From Flavobacteriales bacterium (lineage in GTDB: Bacteria; Bacteroidota; Bacteroidia; Flavobacteriales_F; PHOS-HE28), in NCBI GenBank assembly GCA_016710685.1, contig JADJVC010000014.1:385261-449260 (forward strand): a stretch of 64,000 bases of DNA, written 5' to 3'. The translations under genes were made by a program, and so were the position numbers. This document shows, in pieces, positions 41,638 to 50,238 of this stretch. Numbering within the stretch: the first letter of the stretch is position 1; each line of letters begins with the position of its first letter. Under the pieces are notes generated by a model. It did no database searches, was not told the origin of the DNA, and saw nothing but the letters and a program-made list of their open reading frames with translations.

Positions 41638-44600
41638 TCAGTTCTTTGAAGACGATTGCGCATCTTTTTCACCGCGATGCACCAGCCGCAACATGCTGGG
41701 CAACACAATAAGCAACAGCGGCAGCGCGAGGATAAATCCGCCGATCACCGCGATGGCCAATGGCCGGTGCAATTGCGCGCCCGCACCGATGCCCAGCGCG
41801 ATGGGCGACAATGCGGCGATGGCGCCGAGCGCGGTCATCAGCTTAGGTCGCAGGCGCGTGCCGATGGCATGGCGAAGTGAATCGTCCACGCCTTGCTCCT
41901 TACGGTTGTGCGCGTACTGGAGGTAGGTGAAGATGGCGTTCTCACCAATGATGCCGACGATCATGATGATGCCGGTGTAGCTGCCCACGTTGAGCGCCGT
42001 GCCAGTTAGGAAGAGCGCCAGTATGCAGCCGCAGACGCCGAAGAGCGCGATGCCCAGCATCACCAAGGCTACGCGCAGGTCGCGGAACAGAAAGAGCAGT
42101 ACGATGAGCACCAACATGCTCGCAGCCCCCAGGATCATCAAGAGTTCGTGGAAGCTTTGTTGCTGCTCCTTGTATGCGCCACCGTATGAAATGTGGTAGC
42201 CCAACGGCAGTGCGACGTCCTTGCGGATACCTGCTTGAATGTCCTTCATCACGCTGCCAAGGTCGCGGCCGTTGAGGCGTGCTGTCACGGGCACCATGGG
42301 CTGCAGATCCTCGCGCTCGATCTCGGCCTCGCCGGGTTTAACACTGATCCGCGCGACCTGTGATGCGGAGACCAATGCTCCGCCGGGCAGGAAGACGCGC
42401 GCCTGTTCCAGATCGCTAAGCGAAGTGGTAGCGGCGTGGGGATAGACCATCCGCACCGGTGTGACAAGTTCGCGCTCGTACACCTGGCCAACATTGGAGC
42501 CTTGCAACTGCGTAGTGAGCTGGTCGTTGAGGCCCTGCGGTGTTAGCCCACGCCGGGCAAGGGCCTGATCGTTCGTGCGGATGTCCACAGAAGGACCGGC
42601 GATGATGATACCGTCGAAGACGTCCGCGGTGCCCGGCACGCCTTCCACCACGTGTGCCACCTTTTTCGCCGAGGCCTGCAGCTGGTGCTGGTCGTTGCCG
42701 AAAACCTTGATCTCGATGGGCTGCGTGCTGCTCATCAGGTCGCCGAGCATGTCCCCGATCACTTGGCCGAAGTCGATGCGCAGTACGGGTTGTGAAGCCT
42801 CGAAGCGTCGGCGGATGTCATCGATCACTTCGGTGGTGCTGCGTATCCGGTCCTTCTTCAATTGGATCAGGTAGTCGCCGTAGTTGGGCTCGGTGATGAA
42901 GAATCCCATCTGCGTACCGGTGCGGCGGCTGTAGCTCTGGATCTCCGGAACGGCGCCGAAGGTCTTCTCGGCCTCGCGCAACATGCGGTCTGTTTCCTCC
43001 AACGAAGTACCGGGCGGCGAGGTGTAGTCCAGAACGATCGAACCCTCGTCCATCTCCGGCAGGAAGCCCGTTTCCAAATGCTGCGCAGCGAAATAGGAGA
43101 GGATGCCGATCAACGCCAGAAAGCCGAAGCTGAGCCAAGGTTTCCGGATGAACCAACGCACCCAAAGGCCATCATCCCCTTTTCGCGAGGAGGTACGTTG
43201 AAGCGATCTTTGATCTGGTGATTGGTGGCTGGTGATTGGTGATTGGACCGCCTCCGACCCATCCTCGTTCACCTTTTCATCATCCCCGTATTTCTCTGTG
43301 CATTTGTGCCTCTGTGGTGTGTATTCCTCCGCCGCACTTCTCTGCGCCTCCGCGCCCCTGGCTGCCGATAGGCATGCTCTGCGGCCCTTTACCTCCCACG
43401 CCTCCTTTCCCCCGGAAAGCAACAAATACACGACCGGCAACCCGATCCACGTCACCAGGAACGAACACGCCAACGTGATGATCATGGTGTCCGTGAGCAC
43501 TTTGAAATATGCGCCCGCCACGCCGCTAAGCAACACGAACGGCAGGAAGATCACGATAGTGCTGAGCGAAGAGGCCAACATGGCTGGCAGCAGAAAGCGC
43601 ACGGAGCCACCGATCAATTCACGAGTGGGCCGTCCGGGTTGCTCCTCATGTGTGCGATGCAGTTGTTCCGTCACCACAATGGCATCATCGATGATGAGGC
43701 CGATCGCCGCCGCCAGCGCACCGAGCGTCATGATGTTCAGCGTGTGCCCCAGCGCGTGCATCACGATTAATGAAAGGCCGAGCGTTACCGGGATGGTGAT
43801 GAGCAGCACCAAGCTGGAGCGCCACGAGCGCAGGAAGATCATGGCCACCACGATCGCCAGTAACAAACCGATCCACAAACTGTCTTCCACACTGCGGATG
43901 GAGTCGCGAACAAAATCGGCCTGCACGTAATAGGGGGTGAGTTGCACGCCTTGGGGAAGCAAACCGTTATTGAGCTCTTTCACGCGCTGCTGCACGCCGT
44001 CCGTGATGTCGATGAGGTTGGCATTGGGCTGCTTCACAACCGCCACCAGCACGGCGGCGGAACCGTTCGCGTTCACGCGGGTGTAGGACGGTTCCTCCGC
44101 TACGCTCACTTCGCTGATGTCGCTAAGCCGCACAATGCGTTTTCCGTCGTTCGTGATCACCAATTGGCGCAGTTCGTCCAGAGAGCCTACCGTGGCATCG
44201 GTGACCGTGAGGTACATGCGATGGTTGGTGAAAAGCCAGCCGTCGCTACTGAGGAAATTGGTGCGCGCCAACGCAGCGCTGATGGTGTCCGGCACGATGT
44301 GCAAGGCGCTCATCACCTCCGGGCGCAACGTGATCCGGTATTCCTTCCGCTGCCCGCCGATGGTGCGCACATCACTTACGCCCTGCACTTGCGCGAGGTA
44401 GGGCCGCACAGTGTATTCCGCGATGAGATTGAGTTCGATCGCGCTCTTGTTCCCACCGCCGATCACGTAGCCCATTACTGGCAGAATGGACGGGTCCATT
44501 TTCTCTACCGTGATGGTGGTGCCCGGCGGTAGCTCGCTGCGCACTTGATCCGTGGCGGCGATCACCTGCTGCTTGGCCAGATCAATGTCCGTGCCCCAGG

Positions 44601-44880
44601 AGAGGAATGCGCTGATCTCACAACTGCCGCGCCCGGTAACGCTGCGCACGGTCTGCAACGAAGGCACCCGCTTGATCGCCGCTTCCAAGGGACGCGTCAC
44701 GCTTACCATCATCTTTCCCGCTGGTTGCAGGCCACTGTCCGCGATCACCTTTACCTTGGGGAAGGTGACGTCCGGGAAGAGCGAGGATTGCAGGCGCGTG
44801 TAGATGAACAGACCCCCCATCAGGATCACCGCAAGCATTACGGCCACGGGGTTCTTATAGCGGACGAAGAAGTCCTTCAT
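41638..44880 (-). CDS. Efflux RND transporter permease subunit
   Basis: The 1080-residue protein has the RND layout of two homologous halves, each with one plus five membrane helices and large periplasmic loops. The N-terminal helix (VAVMLAVILMGGLFIYTRLQ) is followed by the typical SSLFPDVTFPKVKV. The proton-relay helix contains GLIIDDAIVVTEQ, with the paired aspartates kept. The C-terminal half shows MDEGSIVLDYTSPPGTSLEE and GIIGENAIFTYLQ. With its neighbours, an adaptor and TolC, it should form a tripartite pump; substrate is unknown, though the divergent periplasmic loops do not settle drug versus metal. Residues about 493-568, between helices 6 and 7, are encoded by phrase-type repeats and are alien to the family. 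Confidence 0.92.
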   Translation of the reverse strand: MKDFFVRYKNPVAVMLAVILMGGLFIYTRLQSSLFPDVTFPKVKVIADSGLQPAGKMMVSVTRPLEAAIKRVPSLQTVRSVTGRGSCEISAFLSWGTDIDLAKQQVIAATDQVRSELPPGTTITVEKMDPSILPVMGYVIGGGNKSAIELNLIAEYTVRPYLAQVQGVSDVRTIGGQRKEYRITLRPEVMSALHIVPDTISAALARTNFLSSDGWLFTNHRMYLTVTDATVGSLDELRQLVITNDGKRIVRLSDISEVSVAEEPSYTRVNANGSAAVLVAVVKQPNANLIDITDGVQQRVKELNNGLLPQGVQLTPYYVQADFVRDSIRSVEDSLWIGLLLAIVVAMIFLRSWRSSLVLLITIPVTLGLSLIVMHALGHTLNIMTLGALAAAIGLIIDDAIVVTEQLHRTHEEQPGRPTRELIGGSVRFLLPAMLASSLSTIVIFLPFVLLSGVAGAYFKVLTDTMIITLACSFLVTWIGLPVVYLLLSGGKEAWEVKGRRACLSAARGAEAQRSAAEEYTPQRHKCTEKYGDDEKVNEDGSEAVQSPITSHQSPDQRSLQRTSSRKGDDGLWVRWFIRKPWLSFGFLALIGILSYFAAQHLETGFLPEMDEGSIVLDYTSPPGTSLEETDRMLREAEKTFGAVPEIQSYSRRTGTQMGFFITEPNYGDYLIQLKKDRIRSTTEVIDDIRRRFEASQPVLRIDFGQVIGDMLGDLMSSTQPIEIKVFGNDQHQLQASAKKVAHVVEGVPGTADVFDGIIIAGPSVDIRTNDQALARRGLTPQGLNDQLTTQLQGSNVGQVYERELVTPVRMVYPHAATTSLSDLEQARVFLPGGALVSASQVARISVKPGEAEIEREDLQPMVPVTARLNGRDLGSVMKDIQAGIRKDVALPLGYHISYGGAYKEQQQSFHELLMILGAASMLVLIVLLFLFRDLRVALVMLGIALFGVCGCILALFLTGTALNVGSYTGIIMIVGIIGENAIFTYLQYAHNRKEQGVDDSLRHAIGTRLRPKLMTALGAIAALSPIALGIGAGAQLHRPLAIAVIGGFILALPLLLIVLPSMLRLVHRGEKDAQSSSKN
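43208..43362. repeat. Several phrase repeats inside the RND pump gene
   Basis: GTGATTGGTGGCTGGTGATT units lie at 43216-43246, TTTCTCTGTGCATTTGTGCC plus TCTGTGG at 43291-43316, and CTTCTCTGCGCCTCCGCGCC at 43337-43356. The reading frame passes through all of them. Similar GAGGCGCGGAG phrases occur at 655-726 and 34690-34722. Confidence 0.7.
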
Positions 44881-44883
44881 CGG

Positions 44884-45888
44884 TCAATGCGTGATGATCA
44901 CGTTCGCCGTGTCCGGAAGTCCGTAGCCGCCGGTGAGCAGGAAACGGTCGCTCGTCGCGAAGTGCGGTTCCCTCACCTCTACGCTGTCATGAGTGACGAT
45001 GCCGCGCTTCACAAGCACCTTCACCGCAGTGCTATCGTTGGCGAGGCGCATCACCCAGAAGCTCGTCATCTCCTCATTGCCGAGCACGCAGCTTGCGGGA
45101 AGTATCCGTGCATCGGCATGTCGGTCCACGGTAATGTGCACGGTGCCGGTAAGGCCTTCCGGAAATATGGCTGAGTTCTTCGGCTTCACCACCCAGCTCT
45201 GCGTTTGCGAGGCAGCGTCCATCACCGAAAGCGGCGTGGAAATAACGCCTTCCGCGGTGCTCGAATCGGGCAATCCGACAGTGCAGCCCGCGCCTACATG
45301 CACGCTTTTCACAAGCTCAAAGGGTACCTCCATCACGAAGACGGAGCTGTTCCCATCGGCGATCACTGCGAGCTGGTCGCCGTCGTTCACGTAGTCGTTC
45401 AGCAACTTGTCCACTTGTACGGCAATACCGCTGGCCGGCGCATTGATGGTGATGTCCCCCTTCACCCGGAAGGTGCTGTCGCGCGCGGCCATTCCCGCAA
45501 GCGCATCGGCCTCTTTGGTGCGCAGTTCGTAGATCGCTCGGCCTGCCACCACGTGATCGCCGAGCGCAATGTTGGCGCGCTCCACACGGCCGTTCACCGT
45601 GGAGCGCACGGTGTTCTTTCGCATGAAACGCGCCGTGGCATTGCGCGTTACGCTATTCTGGATCGTACCCTTCCGCACGGTCGTAACCGTTACCGGCGTG
45701 CGGCTGGCTACAGCGTCGCTTTCACCATCACTTGTTGCTTCACTTGAGCTGCAACTGGCAAACATGACGCTCATCAGCAATGCAGTAGTCAGTACACAAA
45801 GCCTACTCAAGATAAAATTGACTAATGGTTTATCCGTGTTCATCCGTGTCCATCCGTGGTTAAAAATCCGTGGTTCGGCATTCATCAT
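44884..45888 (-). CDS. Efflux RND periplasmic adaptor subunit (lipoprotein)
   Basis: The 334-residue protein has a lipoprotein signal with the lipobox near MFASC (Cys46), then the membrane-fusion layout. A beta-barrel/lipoyl half (TVNGRVERANIALGDHVVAG) and the matching second lipoyl half (ITINAPASGIAVQVDKLLNDYVNDGDQLAVI) flank a very short hairpin. A barrel domain and a C-terminal domain follow. It links the RND pump to TolC. The ATG at 45888 overlaps the TolC stop codon (ATGA), but residues about 5-20 (FNHGWTRMNTDK) are encoded by an ATCCGTG phrase repeat. An alternative start at 45843 (MNTDKPLVNF) would remove most of it. The RND gene starts three bases after its stop. Confidence 0.9.
   Translation of the reverse strand: MMNAEPRIFNHGWTRMNTDKPLVNFILSRLCVLTTALLMSVMFASCSSSEATSDGESDAVASRTPVTVTTVRKGTIQNSVTRNATARFMRKNTVRSTVNGRVERANIALGDHVVAGRAIYELRTKEADALAGMAARDSTFRVKGDITINAPASGIAVQVDKLLNDYVNDGDQLAVIADGNSSVFVMEVPFELVKSVHVGAGCTVGLPDSSTAEGVISTPLSVMDAASQTQSWVVKPKNSAIFPEGLTGTVHITVDRHADARILPASCVLGNEEMTSFWVMRLANDSTAVKVLVKRGIVTHDSVEVREPHFATSDRFLLTGGYGLPDTANVIITH
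45831..45873. repeat. ATCCGTG phrase repeat at the start of the adaptor gene
   Basis: Four units of the form ATCCGTGT(T/C)C or ATCCGTGG lie in tandem. On the coding strand they encode FNHGWTRMNTDK, a peptide seen wherever this phrase is translated. It sits directly behind the ATGA-coupled start codon. Confidence 0.7.
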
Positions 45889-47174
45889 TGCAAGTGCGTT
45901 AATGCGTTGACGATGTGCGACCGGTCGGCCTCGGTCTGGATTATGTCATTGACAGTCCGTGCATGGTTCTCCAGTGCCAGGAAAAGGTCCGTGAGCCGCA
46001 CCAGGCCTTGTTCCAGCTCTACGCGGTAGAGTGCGAGCAGGTGTTCTTCATCGGCGGATTGGCGCTGTGTTCCTGCTAACAAGGTGTCCGCTTGGGCCAA
46101 TGCTTCGCGAAGCTGAATATGCCGCAGTTGCAATTGTTCCGTGTAAAAACCCTGATGGGCCGTGCGGCTTTTTTCGCGCAGGGCGATACGGGCATGGGGT
46201 GTGCGCCGCCGGTTACCGTCGTAGATCGGCATGCTGACGTTGACGCCCGCGCTCGCACCGAGGCGGTTGGGCCCGTCACTGATCATGGCCGCGTGGCGCC
46301 CGGCATCGCCCACGGCGTTCAATCGCGCGCGGCAGTTCAGGTCCCCGCTGCGGGCGGCAATGTTGTTGGTGAGGCTGTCCACAGCGAACTGCCGTAAACC
46401 GGGCGATGCCGATGGATCGAAGGACACCGGAGCCTGAAGGGCTAATGGGGCCAGTTCCGCCAGGGCCGTGTCCGCCAATCCACAAAGCGTGTTCAGGGTT
46501 AACAGGTCGTTCTTTAATAGTGCTTTGGCCTTGCTGGCAGCTATGCGCTGCGCTTGCGCAGTAACACGCAGGTTCAGCAGGTCGATCTGCTGGTAGATGC
46601 CTTGCTCGACAAGGTGCTGCATTACCGCTTCTTCTTCCGCGAGAAGCCGCATACGGTCTTCCGCCGCAGCCAACACGCGCTGGTCCGCGTAGGTGTTGAT
46701 GTATTGGTCCGTTACCCGTAGATGAAGGTCCAGCAGGGTGCCTTCTTTGGCCAGCACCAATGCGTTTCCGCGCAAAGCGACGGAGTCCAAACCGGTCCGT
46801 TTTCTGCCACTGTTGAATAGCGGCACGGAAGCACCGACCACCGCCGAATAAAGGCCACCGTTGGTGATGGCGGGGTCGTAGCCCCAATGGGCGCCGTTCG
46901 GGGCATAAAGGAATTGGCTACTGCCATTGACTTGCAGGCCGAACGCGGCGCGGATGTCGGAACTGTCAAGCGCTAAAGCTTCCCGTTGATAGGCTTGGTC
47001 TTTCAGCAAAGGACTGTTGCTTTCAGCAATCCGCAAGTAATCGTCCAAGGACCGCGTTTGCGCGTTGGTGCCGCATGGTAAGCAGATGCCCGCCGCTACA
47101 AGCAATACCCAGAACGCATCCACCCCGCGCCGCCATTTGGCGTGCAGGGTGGATGTTGATCCTGGATCGGACAT
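45885..47174 (-). CDS. TolC-family outer-membrane efflux protein
   Basis: The 429-residue protein starts MSDPGSTSTLHAKWRRG, with a hydrophobic signal core (FWVLLVAAGICLP) and a mature start near QTRSLDDYLRIAESNSPLLK, the usual TolC opening. Two repeats of long helices follow, as in RLLAEEEAVMQHLVEQGIYQQIDLLNLRV and LQLRHIQLREALAQADTLLA. Extracellular loop regions carry ASVPLFNSGRKRTGLD and NVSMPIYDGNRRR. It forms the exit duct for the adjacent RND pump. It begins 25 bases after the PepSY-like gene and ends in an ATGA overlap with the adaptor. Upstream in-frame starts to 47312 would run into the PepSY-like gene and are rejected. Confidence 0.9.
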   Translation of the reverse strand: MSDPGSTSTLHAKWRRGVDAFWVLLVAAGICLPCGTNAQTRSLDDYLRIAESNSPLLKDQAYQREALALDSSDIRAAFGLQVNGSSQFLYAPNGAHWGYDPAITNGGLYSAVVGASVPLFNSGRKRTGLDSVALRGNALVLAKEGTLLDLHLRVTDQYINTYADQRVLAAAEDRMRLLAEEEAVMQHLVEQGIYQQIDLLNLRVTAQAQRIAASKAKALLKNDLLTLNTLCGLADTALAELAPLALQAPVSFDPSASPGLRQFAVDSLTNNIAARSGDLNCRARLNAVGDAGRHAAMISDGPNRLGASAGVNVSMPIYDGNRRRTPHARIALREKSRTAHQGFYTEQLQLRHIQLREALAQADTLLAGTQRQSADEEHLLALYRVELEQGLVRLTDLFLALENHARTVNDIIQTEADRSHIVNALTHLQ

Positions 47175-47199
47175 GCGGTGATGAACGCTCGCGAAAACT

Positions 47200-47667
47200 T
47201 TAGTCGTTGTCGTCGTCGTTGTCCTTTTCCTCAATGTTTTCCTTGAGGACCTTTCCATCGGTGGCGAACACAACTTCCATGGATTTTTCGCCCTTTTCCA
47301 TGTCCACTTCAAAGAAGGTGCCTTTGGGACTCTCTACATGTGAGATGTCCTCCAACTTTTGGTCCGGGTACTTGGACGTGATCGTGCTGCGTACCGCTTC
47401 CGGTAGCGCTTCCATCCCGATCGTCTTTTCCGTCTCCATCCATTGGCCTCCGGTGCCGTATGTGGCGCTCATTTCCTCGGTGCCTTGCTTGAAATTCACT
47501 TCATAGTCGGTTTTGTTTTCCATTTCCCACCGGGTCTTTTCCGCTTTTGGGAATTGCTTCATGAATGCGGCTTTCACCGGTTGGGGCACAGCGGCCTCGC
47601 TTACTTTTTGCCCGCAGGCGGTGGCACTAAGGGCCAGCACGGACAGGATCATCAAGGGGGTTTTCAT
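47200..47667 (-). CDS. PepSY-like periplasmic protein
   Basis: The 155-residue protein starts MKTPLMILSVLALSATACGQ, a lipoprotein-like signal with Cys near residue 18. It contains two PepSY-like halves: PQPVKAAFMKQFPKAEKTRWEMENK with YEVNFKQGTEEMSATYGTGG, and LPEAVRSTITSKYPDQKLEDISHVES with FFEVDMEKGEKSMEVVFATDG. It ends in an acidic tail (EEKDNDDDND). Such domains are thought to inhibit or modulate periplasmic partners. Its place between the histidine kinase (69 bases upstream) and TolC (25 bases downstream) suggests it modulates the kinase or buffers an envelope signal; that is inference. Confidence 0.82.
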   Translation of the reverse strand: MKTPLMILSVLALSATACGQKVSEAAVPQPVKAAFMKQFPKAEKTRWEMENKTDYEVNFKQGTEEMSATYGTGGQWMETEKTIGMEALPEAVRSTITSKYPDQKLEDISHVESPKGTFFEVDMEKGEKSMEVVFATDGKVLKENIEEKDNDDDND

Positions 47668-47736
47668 CGGGTTCTGGGTGTTGGTTCGGTACAAAGCACC
47701 GACGCGAACCTGTCGAGATCCTGAAGACGTGGCCGA

Positions 47737-48984
47737 TCAACCCTTTTGCACAGTGATCACGTGCATCCCGTCAGCCACTGTGTATTCCACACGCAGCCCG
47801 TTCCGTTCCGCGATCTCCTTCACCATGGAAAGCCCAAGACCGGGGGAAGTGCTCGAAGGATCGCCTTTTGCGAAACGGTCGAAAAGAGTTGCCGGGGCTA
47901 AGGAAAGTGCAGGGCCGATGTTGCGAACGGTGATGCTTTCCCGAGCGATCGCCAAGGAAAGGGTACCGTTCGGCACGTTGTGTTGCACGGCGTTGCGCAG
48001 CAAATTGGATGCAAGCAGTTGAGCCAGCGCCGGGTGTAGCTGGATCACGCAACGGCTTTCTTCATTTATTTCCACAGTGAGCTTGCTTGCTGAAATCAGG
48101 TCTGAAAGCAGCGCAATTTCCTCGCGGAACATGCGTGCCCAATCCACCTTCTGCGGAAGGAATTCACCATCGCCCACCTTGGCCAAGGTCAACATGTCGG
48201 AAACCGTGCGGCCCATGCGCTCGCTCGCCGTATACATGCCTTGGATCACCTCTGCATCACGCTCGCCAAGGCTCGGGTTTTGAATCAATTGGTCCAACCT
48301 GCCGCGCAGGATGGCTAACGGTGTGCGCAGCTCATGCGCCGCCTGTTCGGTGAAGCGTTTCTGCGCCGTGAAATCGCGTTGCATGTTGGCCATCATGCCG
48401 CCCAACGCGTTTGCCATGCCTGCGAATTCATCCACATTTGATGGCGCGAGCGGTGGAGTGGGCGAATCCGGACGGAAGCGTTCCATGGCCAGCAGGTTGG
48501 CGTGGAAAGGCCGCCATAAACGAGAAGAAAGCCAGCGGAACAACAGCAATGTAAATAAGCTGAACAGCACCAACACAGCGGCTATGCTCATGGCAATGCC
48601 CATTACAAGGTCGTCTGTTTCCAATTGCGATCGGCCGATGGTGAGGACCGCCGCGTTACCGTCGGCCTGCGTAGCCGGGAAGCGCCCGATGCGCCACGGA
48701 ATGTCTTCCACTGCCAGGGTGTCGTACATCACGGTGTCGGAGAACTGCTCGGAGAGGATCGTTCCGGGGGCGACCTTCACCAGCATATCGGGCGTGGTGA
48801 TCTCTAGGAAAAGATCCGTCTTGTGCATCCGTTCGCGGAGTTGCGCCGCATGGTCCGCAAGCGCTTCGTCCAACTCGTGCGTTACCGTGTGCCGCACCAG
48901 CCCGTAGCCTATCGCGGTGCCCACGACGATCATCGGCAGCGCCAGCAGGGCTTGATACAGGGCGGTGCGTTGCAGCAGTTTCAT
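47737..48984 (-). CDS. Sensor histidine kinase
   Basis: The 415-residue protein has two membrane helices (about 10-31 and 127-149) flanking a periplasmic sensor domain of about 95 residues, and a HAMP-like linker. The dimerisation box AAHELRTPLAI holds the phospho-accepting histidine at 217. The ATPase domain shows NLLRNAVQHNV (N box), LFDRFAKGD (F box) and PGLGLSMVKEIAERNG (G box). It starts inside the response-regulator gene's end by an ATGA overlap, so the two are a pair. The order regulator, kinase, PepSY-like, TolC, adaptor, RND suggests that it controls its own efflux operon. The signal is unknown. Confidence 0.92.
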   Translation of the reverse strand: MKLLQRTALYQALLALPMIVVGTAIGYGLVRHTVTHELDEALADHAAQLRERMHKTDLFLEITTPDMLVKVAPGTILSEQFSDTVMYDTLAVEDIPWRIGRFPATQADGNAAVLTIGRSQLETDDLVMGIAMSIAAVLVLFSLFTLLLFRWLSSRLWRPFHANLLAMERFRPDSPTPPLAPSNVDEFAGMANALGGMMANMQRDFTAQKRFTEQAAHELRTPLAILRGRLDQLIQNPSLGERDAEVIQGMYTASERMGRTVSDMLTLAKVGDGEFLPQKVDWARMFREEIALLSDLISASKLTVEINEESRCVIQLHPALAQLLASNLLRNAVQHNVPNGTLSLAIARESITVRNIGPALSLAPATLFDRFAKGDPSSTSPGLGLSMVKEIAERNGLRVEYTVADGMHVITVQKG

Positions 48985-49661
48985 GCGCGCTCACTCATGC
49001 GGTAGCCTAAGCCGTAAACAGTTTTGATCAACCCGTCGCACCCTTGTGCAGCGAGCTTTTTTCGCAGGTTCTTGATGTGCGCGTATAGAAAATCGTCCCG
49101 GTCTAAACGTTCCGCAAGGTCGCCCCAGACGTGCTCCAGTATCGCGCTACGCGAAAGAACACGGTCTTTGTTCACAGCCAGGAAATGCAGCAGGTCGAAC
49201 TCTGTTCCAGTAAGGTCCAAGCGCGCACCGTCGACTTCCACCAAGCGGTCATCCGGCACGATCCTTAAGGCCTCGATGCTGATGGAATCCTGCGCCTTGG
49301 CCTGCTTGCGACGCACCAATGCCCGCAGACGCGCCACGAGCTCGGGTAGGTGGAACGGCTTCGGCAGGTAATCGTCCGCACCAAGGTCGAGGCCTTGCAC
49401 TTTATCGTCCAACGAACCCTTTGCGGAAATGATGATAATGCCGCAGGCGTTGTCGGCCTTGCGCAATGCTCGCACGATGTCAAGGCCGTTCCCCTTTGGC
49501 AGCGTAATGTCCACTAAAACCGCGTCGTAGCTGTGCAATTGGGCCTTTTCCATGGCGGAAGGGAAGTCCGTGGCCGATTCCACCAAGTGGCCTTCATCCT
49601 GCAAGTACTGCCGGATCGCGCGGCGCAGTTCCGTTTCGTCCTCAACCAAAAGCACCTTCAT
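48981..49661 (-). CDS. OmpR/PhoB-family response regulator
   Basis: The 226-residue protein has a receiver domain (1-118) with the acidic pair in VEDETELR, the phosphorylated Asp51 in AVLVDITLPKGNG, the threonine/serine switch in IIISAKG and Lys in DYLPKPF. A C-terminal winged helix follows (about 128-222), with LTGTEFDLLHFLAVNKDRVLSRSAILEHVWG and IKTVYGLGYRM. It should bind DNA as a dimer and activate the downstream kinase and efflux genes. It is first in the minus-strand operon, with a CATCTTTCC promoter-like box just upstream of its start. The S23-type element ends about 40 bases beyond that start. Confidence 0.95.
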   Translation of the reverse strand: MKVLLVEDETELRRAIRQYLQDEGHLVESATDFPSAMEKAQLHSYDAVLVDITLPKGNGLDIVRALRKADNACGIIIISAKGSLDDKVQGLDLGADDYLPKPFHLPELVARLRALVRRKQAKAQDSISIEALRIVPDDRLVEVDGARLDLTGTEFDLLHFLAVNKDRVLSRSAILEHVWGDLAERLDRDDFLYAHIKNLRKKLAAQGCDGLIKTVYGLGYRMSERA

Positions 49662-49704
49662 GCGGGAAAGATGAGACGCAAACCTGTTTAGATTCTGAAG
49701 AGAT

Positions 49705-50195
49705 TTGCTGATTCCTAATTCCTAATTCCTAATTCCTGATTGCTAATTCCTGCTTCCTGATTGCTAATTGCGGCCTGCGTACTTCTGCCCCTTCTTTTCG
49801 CTGTTCCTTAGGTAGCGCATGAAGTTCCCGATGTCTTTGCTTTCATTTTTGCATTTATAGAAAGCAGAATCGAACTCCTCTTGCGTGATGTGGCCCCGGT
49901 CCAATGCTCGGTAGAGCTGTGAACGTGTTTCGCCGATGGATCCTTTGGAGATGGAAAGGAATTGGCCGAACTCCTTGTTGCCATCGCGTTCAAAGCCTTC
50001 GGCGATGTTGTCCATGCAAGAACCAGAGGAACGATTGATCTGATCTTTTAAAGCGAAATCTCTTGCGAATGAACCCTTGTGGGTTAGACCCCATACTTCG
50101 GTGCAGAGCGTACGCGCTTGTTGCCAAATACCGAGATCCTCGAAAGTGTTTATGGTGGCCATGGTTTGCGCGAATTAGGAATTAGGAATCAGCAA
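49705..50195. mobile_element. IVS-like element: S23 gene within 24-bp inverted repeats
   Basis: Bases 49705-49728 and 50172-50195 are perfect inverted copies of a 24-base sequence that begins TTGCTGATTCC. On the left the AATTCCT phrase continues in tandem to about 49769. The four-helix-bundle gene fills the space between, and its stop codon lies inside the left array. S23-family genes are known from intervening sequences in 23S rRNA genes, where the gene is likewise flanked by inverted sequence. No target-site duplication is obvious. The element sits between the response regulator and the TonB-dependent receptor. Confidence 0.55.
49764..50162 (-). CDS. Four-helix-bundle protein, S23/IVS family
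   Basis: The 132-residue protein starts MATINTFEDLGIWQQARTLC. It shows the family's opening FEDLGIWQQAR, then FALKDQINRSSGSCMDNIAEGFERDGNKEFGQFLSISKGS, with the conserved IAEGFER core, and a helix LYRALDRGHITQEEFD. The fold is a four-helix bundle that assembles as a pentamer in related proteins, and diversity-generating retroelement Avd proteins share it. Biochemical function is not known; nucleic-acid binding is suspected. The lysine-rich tail SEKKGQKYAGRN fits that idea. Its stop codon lies within the flanking phrase array, so gene and repeats seem to be one unit. Confidence 0.93.
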   Translation of the reverse strand: MATINTFEDLGIWQQARTLCTEVWGLTHKGSFARDFALKDQINRSSGSCMDNIAEGFERDGNKEFGQFLSISKGSIGETRSQLYRALDRGHITQEEFDSAFYKCKNESKDIGNFMRYLRNSEKKGQKYAGRN

Positions 50196-50238
50196 TGAGC
50201 AATGTAATGAAACCAAGGCGAAGCCTCCCAAGCCCAAA

